64,000 nt of DNA from positions 62,001-126,000 of the forward strand of contig JAILZT010000001.1 in NCBI GenBank assembly GCA_023512345.1, read 5' to 3'. Position numbers and translations under genes: made by a program. The notes under the pieces are model-generated. The model saw only the letters and a program-made list of their open reading frames with translations, was not told the DNA's origin and ran no database searches. The DNA comes from Paenibacillus sp. (GTDB lineage Bacteria; Bacillota; Bacilli; Paenibacillales; Paenibacillaceae). Positions 25,645 to 35,527 of this stretch are shown in pieces (position 1 is the stretch's first letter; every line of letters starts with the position of its first letter).

Positions 25645-26707
25645 TTCCCCCTCCTATTATCATGTCTATGACTTCATTAAATTTATCCTCCCCCATAAGC
25701 TGAAGAGCTTTTCCAGATATCTCTTTCACCAATAAGGGGTTGGCAAGCATTGTGTTCATTTCGTTCTCAATTCTTTTCGTTGTTACTTCAGCACTAACAC
25801 CTAAGCAACAAGCAGCCCCTTTATCATGGACTAGTTTTGTTATTTCTCTTTGGTTATCTGCAGTTACTATGGAAAGCGAAGGTAATCCTAAATAACACCG
25901 CTCCCAGGTCGAACTTCCGCCTGCTCCGATTGAAAAGTCTGCCTTCCACATTAATTCGGCCATATAATCAATCTGACAATGAAAAAATACATTTGGCATA
26001 GTGTTACACATTTGTTCAATGACATCCTTGTTTGTATTCATTTCACCTACTACGACATCAATGTGTAAATAAGAAAACTGGAAATTATTCAATGCTTGTA
26101 ATGCTTTTAAAGTTTCATTAGTAGGGTCTGTGCCACCAAAAAACACAAGAATTCTGTTTATACTTCCATCACGCTCAGCTAACTGCTTTCTAAATGTCCG
26201 AAATTCAGGCCGAAGTATTGCATAACTAGTCCCCATTAATTTCACGCAACTTTTGGGGACTAAACCCTGATAACGGTCCTCGGCATGCGAACTATTCTGA
26301 TCCAGTACAATACTGCATTGATGTGGCCGATCGGCTAAGTCATCAATCACAACAATCTTCATTACATTCTCTTCTATTAATTTCTCCCATCTATAATCGA
26401 TTCCATAATGGTCAATGATTAACCAATCCACAGGCGAGCATTTAATCAGGATTTGTGCGGTTTCCATCGCGTCTGTTTCCCAGTCCACTTGTAACCAAGA
26501 TGCATAAGTTCGATCACTTTGGAATGGCAGCAAAAATACATGATAGCCTTTGTCCCTAATATAGTTTGCTAGATTTCCAGGTAACTCACGGCAAATGAAC
26601 GAGACTTTCGCTTTTTCTTTTTTAAGTTCATTGGCAAGTGTTAGACAACGCATGACATGACCCGTACCCATTTCATATGAAGAATCGACCCTAAAGATTA
26701 TATTCAT
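25631..26707 (-). CDS. pseG: UDP-2,4-diacetamido-2,4,6-trideoxy-beta-L-altropyranose hydrolase
   Basis: A 358-residue GT-B-fold hydrolase that removes UDP before the PseI step. The start MNIIFRVDSSYEMGTGHVMR has the typical GxGH motif. Later motifs are IDHYGIDYRWE, IDDLADRPH and GAGGSSTWERCYLGLPS. An upstream in-frame start inside pseF gives 19 more residues, but ATG at 26707 follows AGGAG with correct spacing and matches the family start. It follows pseF directly. Confidence 0.92.
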   Translation of the reverse strand: MNIIFRVDSSYEMGTGHVMRCLTLANELKKEKAKVSFICRELPGNLANYIRDKGYHVFLLPFQSDRTYASWLQVDWETDAMETAQILIKCSPVDWLIIDHYGIDYRWEKLIEENVMKIVVIDDLADRPHQCSIVLDQNSSHAEDRYQGLVPKSCVKLMGTSYAILRPEFRTFRKQLAERDGSINRILVFFGGTDPTNETLKALQALNNFQFSYLHIDVVVGEMNTNKDVIEQMCNTMPNVFFHCQIDYMAELMWKADFSIGAGGSSTWERCYLGLPSLSIVTADNQREITKLVHDKGAACCLGVSAEVTTKRIENEMNTMLANPLLVKEISGKALQLMGEDKFNEVIDMIIGGGNDSH

Positions 26708-26709
26708 TT

Positions 26710-27456
26710 TTAAGATCTCCTGTGTACTTTCTTTTGTTCGATATGAGCATTGATTAATACCCACTCTGGATACTCTTGCAAAATGGAGACAACATCATCC
26801 AGCGTGAACCGTGATATTTTCTTCTCGCACAGGGCTGTTATCAGTCTCGCAATCAGTTCAAAGTCCTCGTCCGTATCCACTGTGAGGCGATAAGAGCTTA
26901 AATCTGTTGTCTGCTTAACTTGCCCTACTCTAAAAACTTCCGGATGCTGGTACAAATAAGAGGTAACATGTTCCCGCTCTGCAGCATAACTCGCATCCTT
27001 ATACGCCTGTTCCAACACCCTCATTGAGAATACTTCAACATCATATCCACGAGGATAGGTTCTCTCAATGGTGTTAGATACATAATCATAACGTTCTGAA
27101 TTGGATAGAAATACAGTAATTACTTTGTCTATAACAGCCGGGTCCAGTAACGGGCAGTCTGAAGTAAGGCGAACAACTATCTCTGCCCCATAATAACAAG
27201 CCGCTTGATAATACCGGGACAAGACATCTTCCTCCGAGCCCCGGTAGTAGTCCACTGACATTCGTTTACACAAATCAATGATGGGCTGTTCTGCATCCTT
27301 AGTCGTTGTAGCAATAACAATGTGATCTATGGTTTTGGATCGTCTTACTTGCTCTATTTGATATTCAAGTAGAGGTTTACTTCCAACCTCTTTCATAATT
27401 TTTCCTGGCAGTCTGGTCGATTCCATTCTTGCCTGTATAATCGCTACTATTCTCAT
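26710..27456 (-). CDS. Acylneuraminate cytidylyltransferase (SpsF/PseF-like)
   Basis: A 248-residue nucleotidyltransferase with the motif IIQARMESTRLPGK at the N-terminus and RLTSDCPLLDP near residue 95. It resembles B. subtilis SpsF and the CMP-pseudaminate synthetases of Gram-positive clusters. The expected reaction is activation of pseudaminic acid with CTP. It lies between pseC and pseG. The RBS is AAGGAG. The choice of PseF over a generic SpsF follows from context. Confidence 0.88.
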   Translation of the reverse strand: MRIVAIIQARMESTRLPGKIMKEVGSKPLLEYQIEQVRRSKTIDHIVIATTTKDAEQPIIDLCKRMSVDYYRGSEEDVLSRYYQAACYYGAEIVVRLTSDCPLLDPAVIDKVITVFLSNSERYDYVSNTIERTYPRGYDVEVFSMRVLEQAYKDASYAAEREHVTSYLYQHPEVFRVGQVKQTTDLSSYRLTVDTDEDFELIARLITALCEKKISRFTLDDVVSILQEYPEWVLINAHIEQKKVHRRS

Positions 27457-27471
27457 AAGATCTCCTTCATA

Positions 27472-28668
27472 TCACTTGGAGTAATAGTCTAATACTTTAT
27501 TTACAGCACGTATAACATCATTAACATCCTGCTCCGACATCCCCTGGAAAAGCGGCAACGTAATAATTCTGTTATACAATTGTTCCGCCTTCGGGCAAAT
27601 CCCTTGTGGGTAGCCGAGCTCTTGATAATAAGGTAAGAGATGCACGGGGATATAGTGCACATTAACACCAATGTTCTCCTTAAGCAGTGCATCAAAGACA
27701 TCTTTCCTACTGCCTTTTAGCTGCTCCAAGTTAAGAGAAATGATATACAGATGCCAACTGGAGTCACCCTCACTGCTTTGGTAAGGAATCTGAATGGTAT
27801 TGGTTTGTCGAAATGCCTCGTTATACATAGCCGCATATCTTTTCCTTAGATCAACAAATAGATCTAATTTTTTGAGCTGGCTTGTTCCAAGAGCTGCTTG
27901 GATATCAGTGATTCGATAGTTATATCCTAGAAATTGCATCTCATAGTACCAGGGACCATGATTTTGGATCATATGATCAGGATTACGAGTGATGCCATGC
28001 GAGCGGAAATGCAGTAGTTTCTCATAGTACATCGGGTTATTCGTTGTAATAATCCCACCTTCACCCGTTGTTATATGCTTTACTGGATGAAAACTAAACA
28101 TCGTCATATCCCCAATGGAGCCAATACGTTTATTCTTATATATCGCACCAAGCGCATGTGCCGCATCTTCAATCACAACTAAGTTTTTTTCCTTGGCTAT
28201 TTTAATAATTTCATCAAGCTCAGCTGGCTGACCTGTAAAATGAACTGGAATAATAGCTTTTGTTTTTTCTGTTATTTTTTCCCTTATCAATTTGGGATCC
28301 ATGTTATACGTTAGTGGATCGATATCGACGAATACCGGTTTTGCTCCTTGGTATAATATACAGTTAGCGGTGGCGGCAAAGGTCATTGGGGTTGTAATAA
28401 CCTCATTACCCTCACCAATGCCAGCAGCATAACAGGCACCATGTAAGGCTGCTGTTCCGCTTGAGAATGCCACAGCATACTTCGCTCCTGTAAACCTTGC
28501 AATTTCAGATTCAAATCCCTCAATGGCAGGACCCGTTGTTATGAAATCACTTTGTAACACCTTAATAACCGATTTAATATCCTCATCATCGATTAATTGT
28601 CTTCCATACGGCAAATAGTGACTACGGACGGGAGTTCCACCATGGATTGCTAATTTTCTGCCGCTCAT
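27472..28668 (-). CDS. pseC: UDP-4-amino-4,6-dideoxy-N-acetyl-beta-L-altrosamine transaminase
   Basis: A 398-residue DegT/DnrJ/EryC1 aminotransferase that adds the 4-amino group in pseudaminic acid synthesis. Visible are FSSGTAALHGACYAAGIG near 75, VIEDAAHALGA with the PLP aspartate, and the PLP lysine in FSFHPVKHITTGEGG near 190. Start ATG overlaps the stop of the preceding epimerase gene by four bases. Family alternatives make 4-aminosugars for O-antigen, but the operon context supports PseC. Confidence 0.92.
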   Translation of the reverse strand: MSGRKLAIHGGTPVRSHYLPYGRQLIDDEDIKSVIKVLQSDFITTGPAIEGFESEIARFTGAKYAVAFSSGTAALHGACYAAGIGEGNEVITTPMTFAATANCILYQGAKPVFVDIDPLTYNMDPKLIREKITEKTKAIIPVHFTGQPAELDEIIKIAKEKNLVVIEDAAHALGAIYKNKRIGSIGDMTMFSFHPVKHITTGEGGIITTNNPMYYEKLLHFRSHGITRNPDHMIQNHGPWYYEMQFLGYNYRITDIQAALGTSQLKKLDLFVDLRKRYAAMYNEAFRQTNTIQIPYQSSEGDSSWHLYIISLNLEQLKGSRKDVFDALLKENIGVNVHYIPVHLLPYYQELGYPQGICPKAEQLYNRIITLPLFQGMSEQDVNDVIRAVNKVLDYYSK

Positions 28669-29636
28669 GATTTGAAACGATCCTTTCTATGAAAGGTTGA
28701 TGTTGATTGTATCCATTTTTCCGTTTGTTTTATCCCCTCTTCAATCGCTACCTTTGGTGTCCAAAACAAGGTGTTTTCCGCTTTTTGAAAATTACATAAC
28801 AGCTTTTGGATCTCACTTTGAGGATGAATATGGGGGATATGATGAATAGGCACTTGTTGGTCTGCAATAAGCTCTGCTAAATGATTGATTGAAATATCTT
28901 CCCCTGTACCTGCATTAACAATTTCTCCATTTAACTGATCGTTGTAACCAGCTTCAACTACAAAATCAGCACAATCTTCTACATACAATAAATCCCGTGA
29001 TTGTGTACCATCTCCATAGATGTTTAGGGCTTCACCTTTTAATTTATTATGAATAAAGATGGCCACGACTCCGCCTTCCCCACCGGTTCTCTGGAAAGGA
29101 CCATACGTATTAAACGGTCTCACGACTACAACTGGTAAACCGTAGGCGAAAAAGTAGGATAACACCATATTCTCAGCAGCAATTTTTGCTCCAGCATAAG
29201 GGGAAGCGGGTTTGATAGGGGACTGCTCGTCAATTCCATGTTCCTCGCTTGCTCTGGCGTATACCATACATGTACTCATAAAGACTATTTTCACTTGTTG
29301 CTTTCTGCACTCTTCTAGTAAATAAAAGGTAGCAACCGTGTCATTGTTAAAAGTGGTTTCAGGATCATCAATGCTGTCTTGAACATTGATACTTGCTGCA
29401 AGGTGGTAACAAAGATCAAATTTTGTATCGCGAAAAAGCTCATTTAATGATTTTCGATCTTTAAGATCCATAATTTTAACCATTTGCAGATTTTCATTGT
29501 CCATAAACTCGTTTACATTCTCAAGTGATGAATTCGCTAAATTATCTATTACCCATACCTTCTGTCCATCCTTTAACAAACGTCCAACGACCCATCTACC
29601 AATGAAACCAGTACCACCGGTTACGAGTATGTTCAT
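28665..29636 (-). CDS. NAD-dependent epimerase/dehydratase (extended SDR)
   Basis: A 323-residue GalE-like enzyme with NAD motif VTGGTGFIGRWV at the N-terminus and the Ser and YxxxK catalytic residues (STCMVYARA, then SPYAGAKIAAE near 148). It is an extra enzyme compared with the minimal pseudaminic acid pathway and may make a second sugar for the same glycan. The RBS is GGAGG. It sits between pseB and pseC and overlaps pseC by four bases. Confidence 0.86.
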   Translation of the reverse strand: MNILVTGGTGFIGRWVVGRLLKDGQKVWVIDNLANSSLENVNEFMDNENLQMVKIMDLKDRKSLNELFRDTKFDLCYHLAASINVQDSIDDPETTFNNDTVATFYLLEECRKQQVKIVFMSTCMVYARASEEHGIDEQSPIKPASPYAGAKIAAENMVLSYFFAYGLPVVVVRPFNTYGPFQRTGGEGGVVAIFIHNKLKGEALNIYGDGTQSRDLLYVEDCADFVVEAGYNDQLNGEIVNAGTGEDISINHLAELIADQQVPIHHIPHIHPQSEIQKLLCNFQKAENTLFWTPKVAIEEGIKQTEKWIQSTSTFHRKDRFKS

Positions 29637-29648
29637 ATTAAACCTCCG

Positions 29649-30653
29649 CTAGATTAGATTTTGTTCGTTAGTTAGTTTCCGCACTTGTTCCTTAGTCAGT
29701 GGTATTGCTCCTTCCGAACTATAGGTACCGGGTTTCGGTCTACTGGCCTTCTTGTATGTTTTTCTAGAGGCAAACGGAGAAGGAACAATATATAAATTAG
29801 GTAATTCATAAGCACTTAATGATTCGTCATACGTCATCAGTTCTTCATATTTTTTTTCACCAGGTTTTAAGCCGACTTCAACAATATCAACTGCGGACGG
29901 GTCAATCCCGTATTTCTTTCGCGTTTCTTCCACAACAACTTCTGCTAAGTCCTTAAGTTTAATTACAGGCATTTTTAAAATAAACGTTTCTCCACCTTTA
30001 GATATTTGCAGGGATTTAATTGTAAGTATAGTCGCCTGCTCTAACGTCATCATAAATCTAGTCATTGATAAATCCGTAACGGATACAGCTTTGCCTTCTC
30101 TGACTTGCTTAACAAATAAAGGGATAACTGAACCTCTGGAGCCCATTACATTACCAAACCGCACCGTAGAAAAAATAGTTTTTCCTGAGCCCTTCGAATA
30201 TTCAGCCGAGGAAACAAGCTTCTCAGCGGATAATTTTGTTGCTCCATAATTATTTGTTGGAGAAATGGCTTTATCTGTACTTGTAAACACTACTTTTTTT
30301 ACGTTTTGCTGCTTCGCTGCTCTAATCACGTTATACGTGCCGATAACATTCGTAAGTACAGCCTCAAAAGGGTTATATTCACAAAATGAAACATGCTTCA
30401 TTGCTGCTGTATGGAACACATAATCTATATCTTCCATCGCACTTAACACACGATCATAATCACGAACATCTCCAATCAGGTAACTAAGCTTTGAATTTCC
30501 ATTCACTTCATTTTGCAGCTCGAATTGTTTATATTCATCCCTACTGAAAATCTTGATGACTTCAGGATCCTCTTGTAAAATATGTTTCGCAATGTTTTTC
30601 CCAATGGTGCCTGTACCGCCAATAATCAGGATTTTTTTATTCCTAAAAAACAT
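29649..30653 (-). CDS. pseB: UDP-N-acetylglucosamine 4,6-dehydratase (inverting)
   Basis: A 334-residue SDR enzyme, the first step of pseudaminic acid synthesis. It has the NAD motif IIGGTGTIGKNIA, the PseB-type FSRDEYKQFEL, HTAAMKHVSFCEYNPFEAV, STDKAISPTNNYGATKL with YxxxK, and RFGNVMGSRGSVIPLF. The RBS GGAGGAGG is strong. It is preceded by the GT-B gene (22 bases). The length fits the inverting, cytosolic type rather than the membrane PglF type. Confidence 0.92.
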   Translation of the reverse strand: MFFRNKKILIIGGTGTIGKNIAKHILQEDPEVIKIFSRDEYKQFELQNEVNGNSKLSYLIGDVRDYDRVLSAMEDIDYVFHTAAMKHVSFCEYNPFEAVLTNVIGTYNVIRAAKQQNVKKVVFTSTDKAISPTNNYGATKLSAEKLVSSAEYSKGSGKTIFSTVRFGNVMGSRGSVIPLFVKQVREGKAVSVTDLSMTRFMMTLEQATILTIKSLQISKGGETFILKMPVIKLKDLAEVVVEETRKKYGIDPSAVDIVEVGLKPGEKKYEELMTYDESLSAYELPNLYIVPSPFASRKTYKKASRPKPGTYSSEGAIPLTKEQVRKLTNEQNLI

Positions 30654-30675
30654 ACCCGTCCTCCTCCCTTTTCAT

Positions 30676-32097
30676 TTATTCAGATCTTACATTTATTAAT
30701 TGGTTGATCAAATTTGTGAGTTCTTTACCTGATTGCTCTGTTTTATAGGATTGTAGTAAAAACTTACTCTTCACATCTTCATAATTTAATTTCTCTTTTT
30801 CACTAGAAAAATATAAAGAGACTGTTTTTATTAATTCTGTTGGCTCGTTCTGAATATAATTCTCAAGGCTATTATAATAATCGTATTCACGATTTGCCTG
30901 AATGAAATTGTAGACAAAAACGGGTTTATTAAATAAGAAGCCTTCCAAGGCTACGGTAGAAAGTGAAGCGATGACACCATCTGAATGAATAATCAAATCA
31001 CGTATATCTACTTTCCTATCTTTGATAACATGGACTGATTTATATTTGTTTTCCAAATCCGTATAGATTGAAATCAGCTTTTTAGAAAGTTCCCAAGGAT
31101 GAGGTTTTATGATTAATTGAATTTCCTCATTAGTAACTAACTCCGTAATTAGCGTTTGTATCTTTTTTTCATCTAATTTAGGCCCTGTAGCTAGTAATAA
31201 GGTAATTTTATTGGGGTCAAGATCGTATGCTTCAATAAACGTATGATTTGATAGTCGTGTAGAAGTAAATATCTCATCATATCGAGGGTGACCTATCACT
31301 GCGATTCGTTTTTCCTCAAGACCTCTTGTCTCAAACCATATTTTTTCATATTCTCCATATACGCCAACATGACTTGAGAAAACAGGGATAAAGGCTTCCT
31401 CCCCCATTAAAATCCCATGTTGCAAACAGATGCAGGGAATTCCTTTCATAGCTCCAACGATCGCTAGAGACCGACTCATAACATCTTCTGACGTACCTAT
31501 CAATATAGTTGCTATCGAAATTTGATCATAAAGATTACTAACAGTCTCTATTGCATCTACGATACCGGGAATCCGCTTAATGAAGGTTTGGCTAAAAAAA
31601 GGATTACTAAAAGCCGGATGTCCCTCGTATTGAGCTAAAATTGAAGTTGCCATTGTGATTAACTCTTCAGACATATGTCTTGTGTCACTCTTAAAGTTTC
31701 CAACATATACATTTGGAATCCCAAAGTATTCAGATGCTCTGGAACGTGACAAAATGATCGTATGATCTCTACTAAAATAATCACTTAATTTTTTCTCTGG
31801 AATTCTTGTGTAGTCTAGATTGATTAATATCTTTCCCTCTAAGTTTGCCTTAAATGGTTGCTTAAAGGGTGCTATCATCTTATCGAAAAAAGGTTGGATC
31901 TCATTTTGTCCCTTAATACTAGAATCCTTCAATTTCATCTTAAAATCTTTTTGCTCCATATCACTTCTAAGTTCATCATTAATTTGTTGATAGAAATTCG
32001 TCATGAGAGCAATGGGGATGTCTCGATATTTTAAATCCTTTAACACATTGATGAATTCACTATAAAGAGACCAGTAATTTGATAGATAGATAGACAC
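30676..32097 (-). CDS. GT-B type glycosyl/glycerophosphotransferase-like protein
   Basis: A 473-residue soluble protein. The C-terminal half has CLQHGILMGEEAF, IAVIGHPRYDE, LLLATGPKLDEKK, IIKPHPWELS and a final IASLSTVALEG segment, which are the motifs of CDP-glycerol-transferase/capsule GT-B enzymes. The N-terminal half is not recognised. The start is a GTG after GGGGGG. It is probably the transferase that links pseudaminic acid or its glycan to a surface carrier; the acceptor is unknown. Confidence 0.75.
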   Translation of the reverse strand: MSIYLSNYWSLYSEFINVLKDLKYRDIPIALMTNFYQQINDELRSDMEQKDFKMKLKDSSIKGQNEIQPFFDKMIAPFKQPFKANLEGKILINLDYTRIPEKKLSDYFSRDHTIILSRSRASEYFGIPNVYVGNFKSDTRHMSEELITMATSILAQYEGHPAFSNPFFSQTFIKRIPGIVDAIETVSNLYDQISIATILIGTSEDVMSRSLAIVGAMKGIPCICLQHGILMGEEAFIPVFSSHVGVYGEYEKIWFETRGLEEKRIAVIGHPRYDEIFTSTRLSNHTFIEAYDLDPNKITLLLATGPKLDEKKIQTLITELVTNEEIQLIIKPHPWELSKKLISIYTDLENKYKSVHVIKDRKVDIRDLIIHSDGVIASLSTVALEGFLFNKPVFVYNFIQANREYDYYNSLENYIQNEPTELIKTVSLYFSSEKEKLNYEDVKSKFLLQSYKTEQSGKELTNLINQLINVRSE

Positions 32098-32113
32098 TTC
32101 GGTTTATCCCCCC

Positions 32114-32929
<816 letters not shown>

Positions 32930-32989
32930 TCAAAAGGTAATAGGATACAAGGCCAAATTTTCCAAACTATGGATAATAGGGCTGAGGTT

Positions 32990-33970
32990 TCATATTTCTG
33001 ATTGAACCTTCATTAACAAATGATCGATTCGATGTTGAAAGGTGTGTGAAGTCAAAACGCGTTTTCTTGCTTGTATCGCCATTTGTTTGCGTTCTTCGTC
33101 GTGTGCAATATAATAATGAACCTTCTCAAGTAGATCATTCTTATCCTCGAAAGCAACCATTTCCTTCCCTTCCTCAAAATGATTTCCCAGCTCATCTTTA
33201 GAATCAATAAGTTGAAATGCTTCGCAACTGGCAGCATCAAAGGTCCGGTTGTTGATACTTTTGGCAATAATCCCAATACGATTTTTATTGTATTTCTCAT
33301 CAGAAGGACGATGGATATTTAAAACAATTTTTGAACCATTATAATAATTTACAACGGTTTCGGGCTTTACCCAGGCATTTACTAAATCTAAATCTAGATT
33401 TAAATTTTTTATCCATTCATTATTATGCTTGCCCCATCCTCTCCCAACGATTTGAATTTGATAGTCTGCGCTCTTTAACAAGAATTCAATAAGCTCAATT
33501 CGATTACTATAGGGAACTCCTACTAAACAAATATCACTTGTAAACTCTTCAGACACTGGTGTGGAATGAAACACTTCTGGATCTGTCCCTAACGGAAGAT
33601 GATAAACTGATGGATGTCCAAGTCTTTTATATTGTTCTACTGCAGCTTGATCGATGGTAAAAATGCAGTCAAAATAACTGATAAGCGGAATAGTCCAATC
33701 CATATAATAAGGATCTTCCGTCATCCAGATGGCCGACTTTACCTTTGTTTGTTTTATGAATTCTAGTATGGGTTTGGAGATTTTCAAACCAGTCATTGCT
33801 AAAATAAGATCTGGTTGCAAAGATTGTTTCATTAGTTTTAATGCATTTAAATCATTTTTCAATATAAAAAGTTCACAATAGTGACCTGCATTCTTAAAGG
33901 CTTCAACTATACTTCGTTCGAAAAAGTAATAAACTCCTCTAAATCCTGAAGTAATAAAAAGAATTTTCAC
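32990..33970 (-). CDS. CgeB-like glycosyltransferase
   Basis: A 326-residue GT-B enzyme resembling spore maturation protein CgeB: an N-terminal half with SAIWMTEDPYYMDW and SYFDCIFTIDQ (DUF3880-like) and a C-terminal half with LNIHRPS and NRTFDAASCEAFQLID. In B. subtilis CgeB glycosylates the spore crust. The start is GTG after GGGAGG. It is the first gene of the operon, so the whole pseudaminic acid cluster may serve the spore surface. Flagellar or S-layer use is not excluded; no flagellin gene is nearby. Confidence 0.85.
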   Translation of the reverse strand: MKILFITSGFRGVYYFFERSIVEAFKNAGHYCELFILKNDLNALKLMKQSLQPDLILAMTGLKISKPILEFIKQTKVKSAIWMTEDPYYMDWTIPLISYFDCIFTIDQAAVEQYKRLGHPSVYHLPLGTDPEVFHSTPVSEEFTSDICLVGVPYSNRIELIEFLLKSADYQIQIVGRGWGKHNNEWIKNLNLDLDLVNAWVKPETVVNYYNGSKIVLNIHRPSDEKYNKNRIGIIAKSINNRTFDAASCEAFQLIDSKDELGNHFEEGKEMVAFEDKNDLLEKVHYYIAHDEERKQMAIQARKRVLTSHTFQHRIDHLLMKVQSEI

Positions 33971-34044
33971 TTTTCTTCCTCCCTTGTAAATCGTAGATTT
34001 TTTTAGTTAATAGGACACTGTCACAAACACAAAATAAATTTAGC

Positions 34045-34048
34045 CATA
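34045..34048 (+). promoter_or_regulatory. Possible sigma-K-type -10 (CATA)
   Basis: CATATGATG upstream of the 145-aa gene, with ACA about 17 bases further upstream, loosely resembles sigma-K promoters. The consensus is short, so this is weak. Confidence 0.25.
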
Positions 34049-34079
34049 TGATGTTTTATAAATTTGTGGAGGTGAAAAT

Positions 34080-34517
34080 ATGGCGCATACATTAGAGGAA
34101 TTCGGTAGAAGCTACCAGACAAACCTAAGCAATGGAGTTATTGTTCCAATTAATGCAACACCAACGTTGATATTAGCATTTGGTATTAATGTTCCAACTG
34201 CAACTAACTTTTTAGAACTCATTACTACAGTAGGTTGGCAGGTGACGAACGTTTTTGCCACACCACCAGATCAACCAAAACTCTTCCTCCAAGTCCTTAT
34301 GGATGGAGTCGTTGTGGGTAGTAATGCGCAAGAGTCCATTTCAAACGATGAAGATGGACCGCTTGAAATGAACACAACGTTCCACGCCATTCTTACGAAT
34401 GTATCCGTAGGATTTCATGCAATTCAAGTGTTTGCCTCAAACCCAGAGGATCTTCAGGGGGATATTACCCTAACGGGTCCAGTCAATATTACTGGAAAGG
34501 TTTACGTGCCTGCATAA
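34080..34517 (+). CDS. Unknown beta-rich protein, possible surface glycan acceptor (145 aa)
   Basis: A 145-residue protein without signal peptide, rich in Thr, Asn, Val and Ile, with alternating hydrophobic pattern typical of a beta sandwich (for example NVSVGFHAIQVFA). RBS GGAGGTG and a very strong terminator frame it. I do not recognise the family. It faces the CgeB-led glycosylation operon from a shared intergenic region; many Ser/Thr residues and a sporulation-like promoter candidate make a spore-surface acceptor plausible, but this is inference. Confidence 0.75.
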   Translation: MAHTLEEFGRSYQTNLSNGVIVPINATPTLILAFGINVPTATNFLELITTVGWQVTNVFATPPDQPKLFLQVLMDGVVVGSNAQESISNDEDGPLEMNTTFHAILTNVSVGFHAIQVFASNPEDLQGDITLTGPVNITGKVYVPA

Positions 34518-34548
34518 ACCCATTGAGCTTACTTATATTAATCAAAGA

Positions 34549-34615
34549 AAACTCCTTGTAAAAGTCTTGTTTGTTTCAAGGAACAAACAAGACTTCTACT
34601 GTAGGAGTTTTTTTT
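34549..34615 (+). terminator. Strong intrinsic terminator
   Basis: A perfect 14-bp inner stem (34562-34575 with 34582-34595) is extended by an outer stem (34549-34556 with 34603-34610), followed by eight T. It ends the 145-aa gene. Confidence 0.9.
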
Positions 34616-34659
34616 ATCCATTAAATAATATGTTATTCATCTGAATGACAGCATATGCC

Positions 34660-34702
34660 AAGAAGAAACGGCTTAGCCGTCCTCAATGGGACGGTAGCTT
34701 AC
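34660..34702. repeat. Dispersed hairpin repeat, copy 1
   Basis: Begins AAGAAGAAACGGCTTAGCCG and continues to GGGACGGTA. A near copy is at 50785-50829 before uxaB. This copy lacks the CCGTTTCT arm that closes the outer stem of copy 2. Confidence 0.6.
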
Positions 34703-34775
34703 GCAACCTGATGCGATTCTTCCCGTATTAACTTCAGTAAACTGGCACATACGATAACTAAGAGGAGTGAAGCGA

Positions 34776-35219
34776 GTGAAGAAATACAGGTTAAGTCTGC
34801 TGTTACTCATCTTGCTGGTTATGCCGAGTTGCGGGTTTGCGGAAAAGGTGGGACACAGTGTGAATTTCGCCACCGAAACAGCATCTTATATGCAAACCTT
34901 GACGCAATTCGGACAAGAGATGGATACGCTAGCTGCCAATGCTGCCACAGACCTTCAAAGTAGGGAGGCATTGACGGATAGGCTGGTTGCACTGAAAGAA
35001 CAAGTTACCCAATATGCCCAACTTCAGGTACCGGAGTATGCAAAAGACCTCCACCAATCCATTGTGGGGTATAATGAAAATCTGCAGCAAGGTCTGGATC
35101 AAGCAATTACCAACCTGGAACAAGGAAAAGCAGCCTTCGAATCGACAGGCATTCCCGAGACTATAAACCGAATCAACGAGTTATTGAACCAGATCACCCA
35201 GCTAATCCCGGGATCATAA
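34776..35219 (+). CDS. DUF6376-type small lipoprotein
   Basis: About 147 residues with an N-terminal signal (KKYRLSLLLLILLVMPSCG; lipobox-like MPSC) and a helical body with QLQVPEYAKDLHQSIVGYNE, similar to the DUF6376 lipoproteins of Bacilli. Function unknown. A GTG at 34767 is also in frame, but the GTG at 34776 is eight bases after AGAGGAG. It is alone on its strand and ends in a strong hairpin. Confidence 0.75.
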   Translation: MKKYRLSLLLLILLVMPSCGFAEKVGHSVNFATETASYMQTLTQFGQEMDTLAANAATDLQSREALTDRLVALKEQVTQYAQLQVPEYAKDLHQSIVGYNENLQQGLDQAITNLEQGKAAFESTGIPETINRINELLNQITQLIPGS

Positions 35220-35222
35220 CGT

Positions 35223-35268
35223 AAATAAGCGCTCAAAGTATAGCAGCACATACTTTGAGCGCTTATTT
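35223..35268. terminator. Bidirectional terminator
   Basis: A 19-bp nearly perfect stem (35223-35241 with 35250-35268) lies between convergent genes, with A/T tracts at both sides. Confidence 0.88.
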
Positions 35269-35284
35269 CATTGGTTAGCCAATT

Positions 35285-35524
35285 TTAATCGTTGAATCCG
35301 TTGAGTTCGTCAGTGTTTTCGTTCCAACTCCTTGCTGCTCTATCCGTACCCTGTCGGCCGTTCATTCCGGGAGCACCGTTCCGTACCCCGCCGTTCATCC
35401 CCGGAAAGGAGCCTGAGTCTGTTTGGGTGATCTTTTGCGCAGTAATGGCGTCACAGGAGATGAGCATCAGGGAACAGACAAGCATCACCAAGCTTGTGAG
35501 GATAACATGTACTCTTTTTCGCAT
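35285..35524 (-). CDS. Small lipoprotein (79 aa)
   Basis: The N-terminus is a lipoprotein signal with the lipobox LISC at about residue 24. The mature part is short, rich in Gly, Asn and Arg (GMNGG, GMNGR) and ends in acidic NDTDELNGF-like residues. RBS GAGGAG. It starts at the very end of the GT-C gene and is co-transcribed with it. No family recognised. Confidence 0.72.
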   Translation of the reverse strand: MRKRVHVILTSLVMLVCSLMLISCDAITAQKITQTDSGSFPGMNGGVRNGAPGMNGRQGTDRAARSWNENTDELNGFND

Positions 35525-35527
35525 AAC

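Noticed and set aside
26708..26764. Extended N-terminus of PseG
   Set aside because: The 19 additional codons lie within pseF, have no RBS, and do not match the family, which starts at MNIIFRVDS.
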